A DNA stretch of 42,839 bases from Basidiobolus meristosporus CBS 931.73 (Eukaryota > Basidiobolomycota > Basidiobolomycetes > Basidiobolales > Basidiobolaceae), in contig MCFE01000712.1 in assembly GCA_002104905.1 (NCBI GenBank), positions 1 through 42,839 of the forward strand. The letters are read 5' to 3'. Under the pieces are notes generated by a model. The model was not told the origin of the DNA. It worked only from the letters and a program-made list of their open reading frames with translations, and did not search any database. A program made the translations under genes and the position numbers. Below are positions 40,198-42,839 of this stretch, piece by piece (position 1 is the first letter of the stretch; every line of letters begins with the position of its first letter).

Positions 40198-42618
40198 GAC
40201 AGTCACCAACAGGTGAAATCTTTATTTCAGTTGAAACAAAGAAGCCAGCGCTACTGTTGTAGCTTTGATACAAGAGTGTGTAGCTGAGGGGAATTAGTAG
40301 GTAAGTTAATAAGAAGTGATGATAGTTCTTCAGTGCTCAAGAGACTGTTCAGTGGGAAGGGGGGTAGCAAGAGAGGTAAGAATGACTTGTGAACAACATT
40401 AATGAGGGGAATGTGCTAAGGATTGATATTCATCATAAATGGAGTGTGCTGCTGCAGATATTGCTGCCAAAAGTCTGTCAAGTACTTCAGGTAGGCCAGC
40501 TTGGGTTTTTCTGACTGCAGAATAAATTCAGCAAACTTCTTGACTTCAGGATCTCCAAGAATAGTTCTCCAGCAGGAGCCAGGTGTTGTGTGGTGTGTTC
40601 TCTTCCAGGCCTTAATCAGTGGGTTGTTGCAGTTGTGAAGTCTGAGGTATAATCTGGTTCTAAGGTAGAGAAGTCTGATCTTATAGGGCATAAACCCAAA
40701 AGCACCAAGAATAGCATGTCTGTAGGGGCATTCAGGCAAATGAGGCACCAAGGAGGTAATGCACCATACTGCAAACTTGTCAAGCTTAGTGCAGTCTCTA
40801 GAAGTAAGAGAGAGAAGTGGTAAGCCAAATTCCAGGACAGGGAAGACAAACTGCTTGAGTAGAAGGAGGCAGCTGGGAGCTGAAGTTGTAGGAGGAGTAA
40901 CAGCCAGTAGCTTGTGGAGTGCCTGTCTTGCTAGGATAATTCTCTTCTTCAGGTGTGCTCCAGAGTCTAGTCCAGTAGGAAGGAAAGGAAAGCCAAGATA
41001 TGTAGCAGAAACCTGAGCAGGTAGAGTGGAGTTCTCCAAGTTGATGGGAGAGCCCAAAGGTACTGTCTTTGCAATGGAAAGCTGGAGATTATTCTTCTGC
41101 AGATACTGGCGGATGGTCTGGGAGTCTTGTTGCACATTGGAGGAGGATATTCTGATGTCATCAGCAAAGAGAGTAACCAGGCAGTCAGCTGAGAGTCTTG
41201 GGAAATCATTCAGGAAGATGGCAAACAGTATAGGACCAAGCACAGAGCCTTGAACCACTCCATTAGGAACTGAGAACACTGGTGATTGCTCACTTGGGTG
41301 CAGAATTCTTGCTTGTGGATCCAGAAACAGAGACCTGACAAGGAGGGTGAGAGAGGTACTGGAGAAGCATTGCAACTTGGACCAAAGCAGATTTCTGTCA
41401 ACTGAATCAAAGGCCTTAGTAATATCAAACAGAACTGAGGGATACTTGCACTGGAGAGAGTGATCTTGGCTAAGTATGACTGCATATTCCAAGGAGAGGC
41501 CAGGAACAAAGCCAAACTGTGCAGGATGAAACTTGAGGGAGTCAGAGTAGAGCTCCTGAGCAAGCAGAAGCTCAAACACCTTTCTGCAGGTGGGCAGCAG
41601 AGATATTGGCCTGTAGGAGCTAGGATCCAGGTGCTTTCCTTTACCCTTGTACAGTGGCAGAACATTTGCAAAGGACCATTCCTCAGGAGTAGAAAGCTGG
41701 GCTGAGCATTGCTGAAACAGTGGAAGCAGAAGTGCAGACATGGCCTTGGTACTAGTCTTCAGAAGCTCATAAGAGATTGTGTCCACACCTGGAGCAGTAG
41801 AGTTGGGAAGCCTCTTGAGCACATTATGAATTCTCCTTTGATCAAGTGCAAGTGGAATGGGCAGAGTCTTGAAGTCAGGATGAAAGCCAGGAGTTGAGTA
41901 CTGCTTTGTAGAGAAGAAGATGTTAGCCAGCTGCTCTGTTGAAGGTAACTTCCTGGAAGAGGGCCTCATTGCCCTGTAGAGTCTTGATACTGTTCTTGTT
42001 ATAGAGTTGGAAGATTGCAGAGGCAAGGAACTCATAATATGATCCCAGAGCTGAGTATGCAGAGTGTGGTGAATTGCCTTGGAGTGGTGTATTGCTGTCA
42101 GGAGGAGATTCTCTGTTTTTGGGTTAGGGAAACTCAGGTAGCTTTGTTGCAGGGCTGAAACAATGGATTCCCATTTTCTTGAGGTAACAGCAGTAGTCTT
42201 GCATGGCAGTGAGAGGGAGGCAGACACCAGAATCAGATGCTTCACAAAGAGCCAGGCATAGTTGAGATCATCTGGCAGAGAAAGTAGCAAACTGGCAAGC
42301 TTCAAGTAGTTCCCAAAGTCTTTCTTCTGATTCTTGGTAGCTTTGTGGGTGAGCACAGTAAGTTTTGACAGCTTCTTCTTCACAACTGGTTGCATAGAAA
42401 GGGACCAGGCTGGGTGGTCAGAGGCTCTCAAGGATCCTAGCTCAGCTCCAGAGAATTGCTTGACTTCATTCACAAAGTAGAGGGCAGCAGCAGAAGGGCA
42501 GATCCAGTCAACACATCTTTTCTCAGATTGAGCACCTAGTGCTAGCAGATGGCTTTCTCTCAGGAAGTTCAGTAGGAATGTAGACCTTGGCTTCATTCTT
42601 GCAGTCAGAGTAGTCTTG
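40198..42618 (-). mobile_element. LINE A: 5'-truncated APE-type non-LTR retrotransposon capped by the telomere
   Basis: Minus-strand element with its 3' tail at 40198-40250 (hairpin TCACC-AACA-GGTGA at 40203-40216, then ATCTTTATTT and AAAGAAGCC) and its 5' end fused directly to the terminal TTAGGG array at 42618/42619. The 3' UTR is about 215 nt. Truncation falls inside the APE endonuclease domain. As the outermost element it is the youngest insertion in the stack. Confidence 0.9.
40416..42618 (-). CDS. LINE A endonuclease-remnant / reverse transcriptase ORF (5'-truncated by the telomere)
   Basis: From the ATG at 42596 the frame gives 726 aa, but upstream it stays open straight into the telomere (read as Pro-Asn repeats), so the true start is lost. 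Residues 1-62 are the C-terminal end of an APE/exonuclease-endonuclease-phosphatase domain: a LLNFLRESHLLAL helix, CVDWI (28-32) and SDHP (59-62). The RT spans about residues 310-560: PLYKGKGKH, YRPISLLP, DITKAFDSVD (391-400), GVVQGSVLGP and FADD (477-480). The C-terminal part (FGFMPYKIRLLYLR) parallels LINE B; no zinc knuckle or RNase H is seen. There are no internal stops, so the element was active recently. Confidence 0.88.
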
Positions 42619-42684
42619 TTAGGGTTAGGGTTAGGGTTAGGGTTAGGGTTAGGGTTAGGGTTAGGGTTAGGGTTAGGGTTAGGG

Positions 42685-42725
<41 letters not shown>

Positions 42726-42839
42726 GGTTAGGGTTAGGGTTAGGGTTAGGGTTAGGGTTAGGGTTAGGGTTAGGGTTAGGGTTAGGGTTAGGGTTAGGGT
42801 TAGGGTTAGGGTTAGGGTTAGGGTTAGGGTTAGGGTTAG
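42619..42839 (+). repeat. Telomere, (TTAGGG)n
   Basis: 221 bases, almost 37 units, of TTAGGG run to the end of the window. One unit near 42703 is TTTAGGG. The G-rich strand runs 5' to 3' toward the edge, the orientation of a right-hand chromosome end. The array starts directly on the truncated 5' end of LINE A. Confidence 0.98.

Noticed and set aside
37618-42618. Penelope-like (PLE/Athena) telomeric retroelements
   Set aside because: The RT motifs (DITKAFDSVD, GVVQGSVLGP, F/YADD) and an APE remnant belong to APE-type LINEs, and there is no GIY-YIG domain.

Overview
The window is the end of a fungal chromosome. The last 221 bases are an uninterrupted TTAGGG array, oriented G-rich strand outward, so the right edge is the telomere. 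The housekeeping genes point to a fungus: a peroxisomal PMP47/Ant1-type carrier, eIF3k, ribosomal protein uL4, importin alpha, and an Ole1-type desaturase with a C-terminal cytochrome b5 domain. Introns are few and short (59-75 nt), and one has a TACTAAC branch site. Few introns in long genes hint at an early-diverging lineage, but I cannot name a phylum or species from sequence alone.

Layout. (1) 1-11.4 kb: a nest of related Ty1/copia elements. Two near full-length copies are both riddled with stops and frameshifts. The first is interrupted by an 804-bp solo-LTR-like insertion. Antisense gag fragments and a truncated LTR lie next to them. (2) 12.3-21.1 kb: host genes (carrier, eIF3k, uL4, a very large secreted glycine-rich repeat protein, an unknown gene). 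(3) 21.6-28 kb: importin alpha, two solo LTRs of the same copia superfamily, a doubtful small gene, and the delta-9 desaturase. (4) 29-33 kb: two tandem paralogues encoding an unusual Arg/Gln/Tyr/Glu/Asp-rich repeat protein, the first with a one-base frameshift. (5) 33-37.6 kb: an AT-rich, almost CpG-free stretch with a decayed D-amino-acid-oxidase-like gene. (6) 37.6 kb to the end: a stack of telomere-targeted retroelements, capped by the telomere.

The stack is the most remarkable part. From the centromere side outward it holds a telomeric remnant, a tRNA-derived SINE-like element, telomeric bases, a 5'-truncated non-LTR retrotransposon (LINE B), telomeric bases, a stub of about 28 bp, telomeric bases, a second 5'-truncated LINE (LINE A, cut inside its APE endonuclease domain), and finally the terminal TTAGGG array. 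Every element has its 3' end toward the centromere and its 5' end toward the chromosome end. All end in the same 3' tail: a GAAGCC motif, then an AATAAAGATTTCACC...GGTGA hairpin, then CTTTCCTCCCCC, fused to CTAACCC. This fits a LINE/SINE partnership that extends chromosome ends, with telomerase re-capping afterwards. The geometry resembles Drosophila HeT-A/TART, but here on a telomerase-type telomere. The SINE also carries an array of four small hairpins whose stems differ by compensatory changes.
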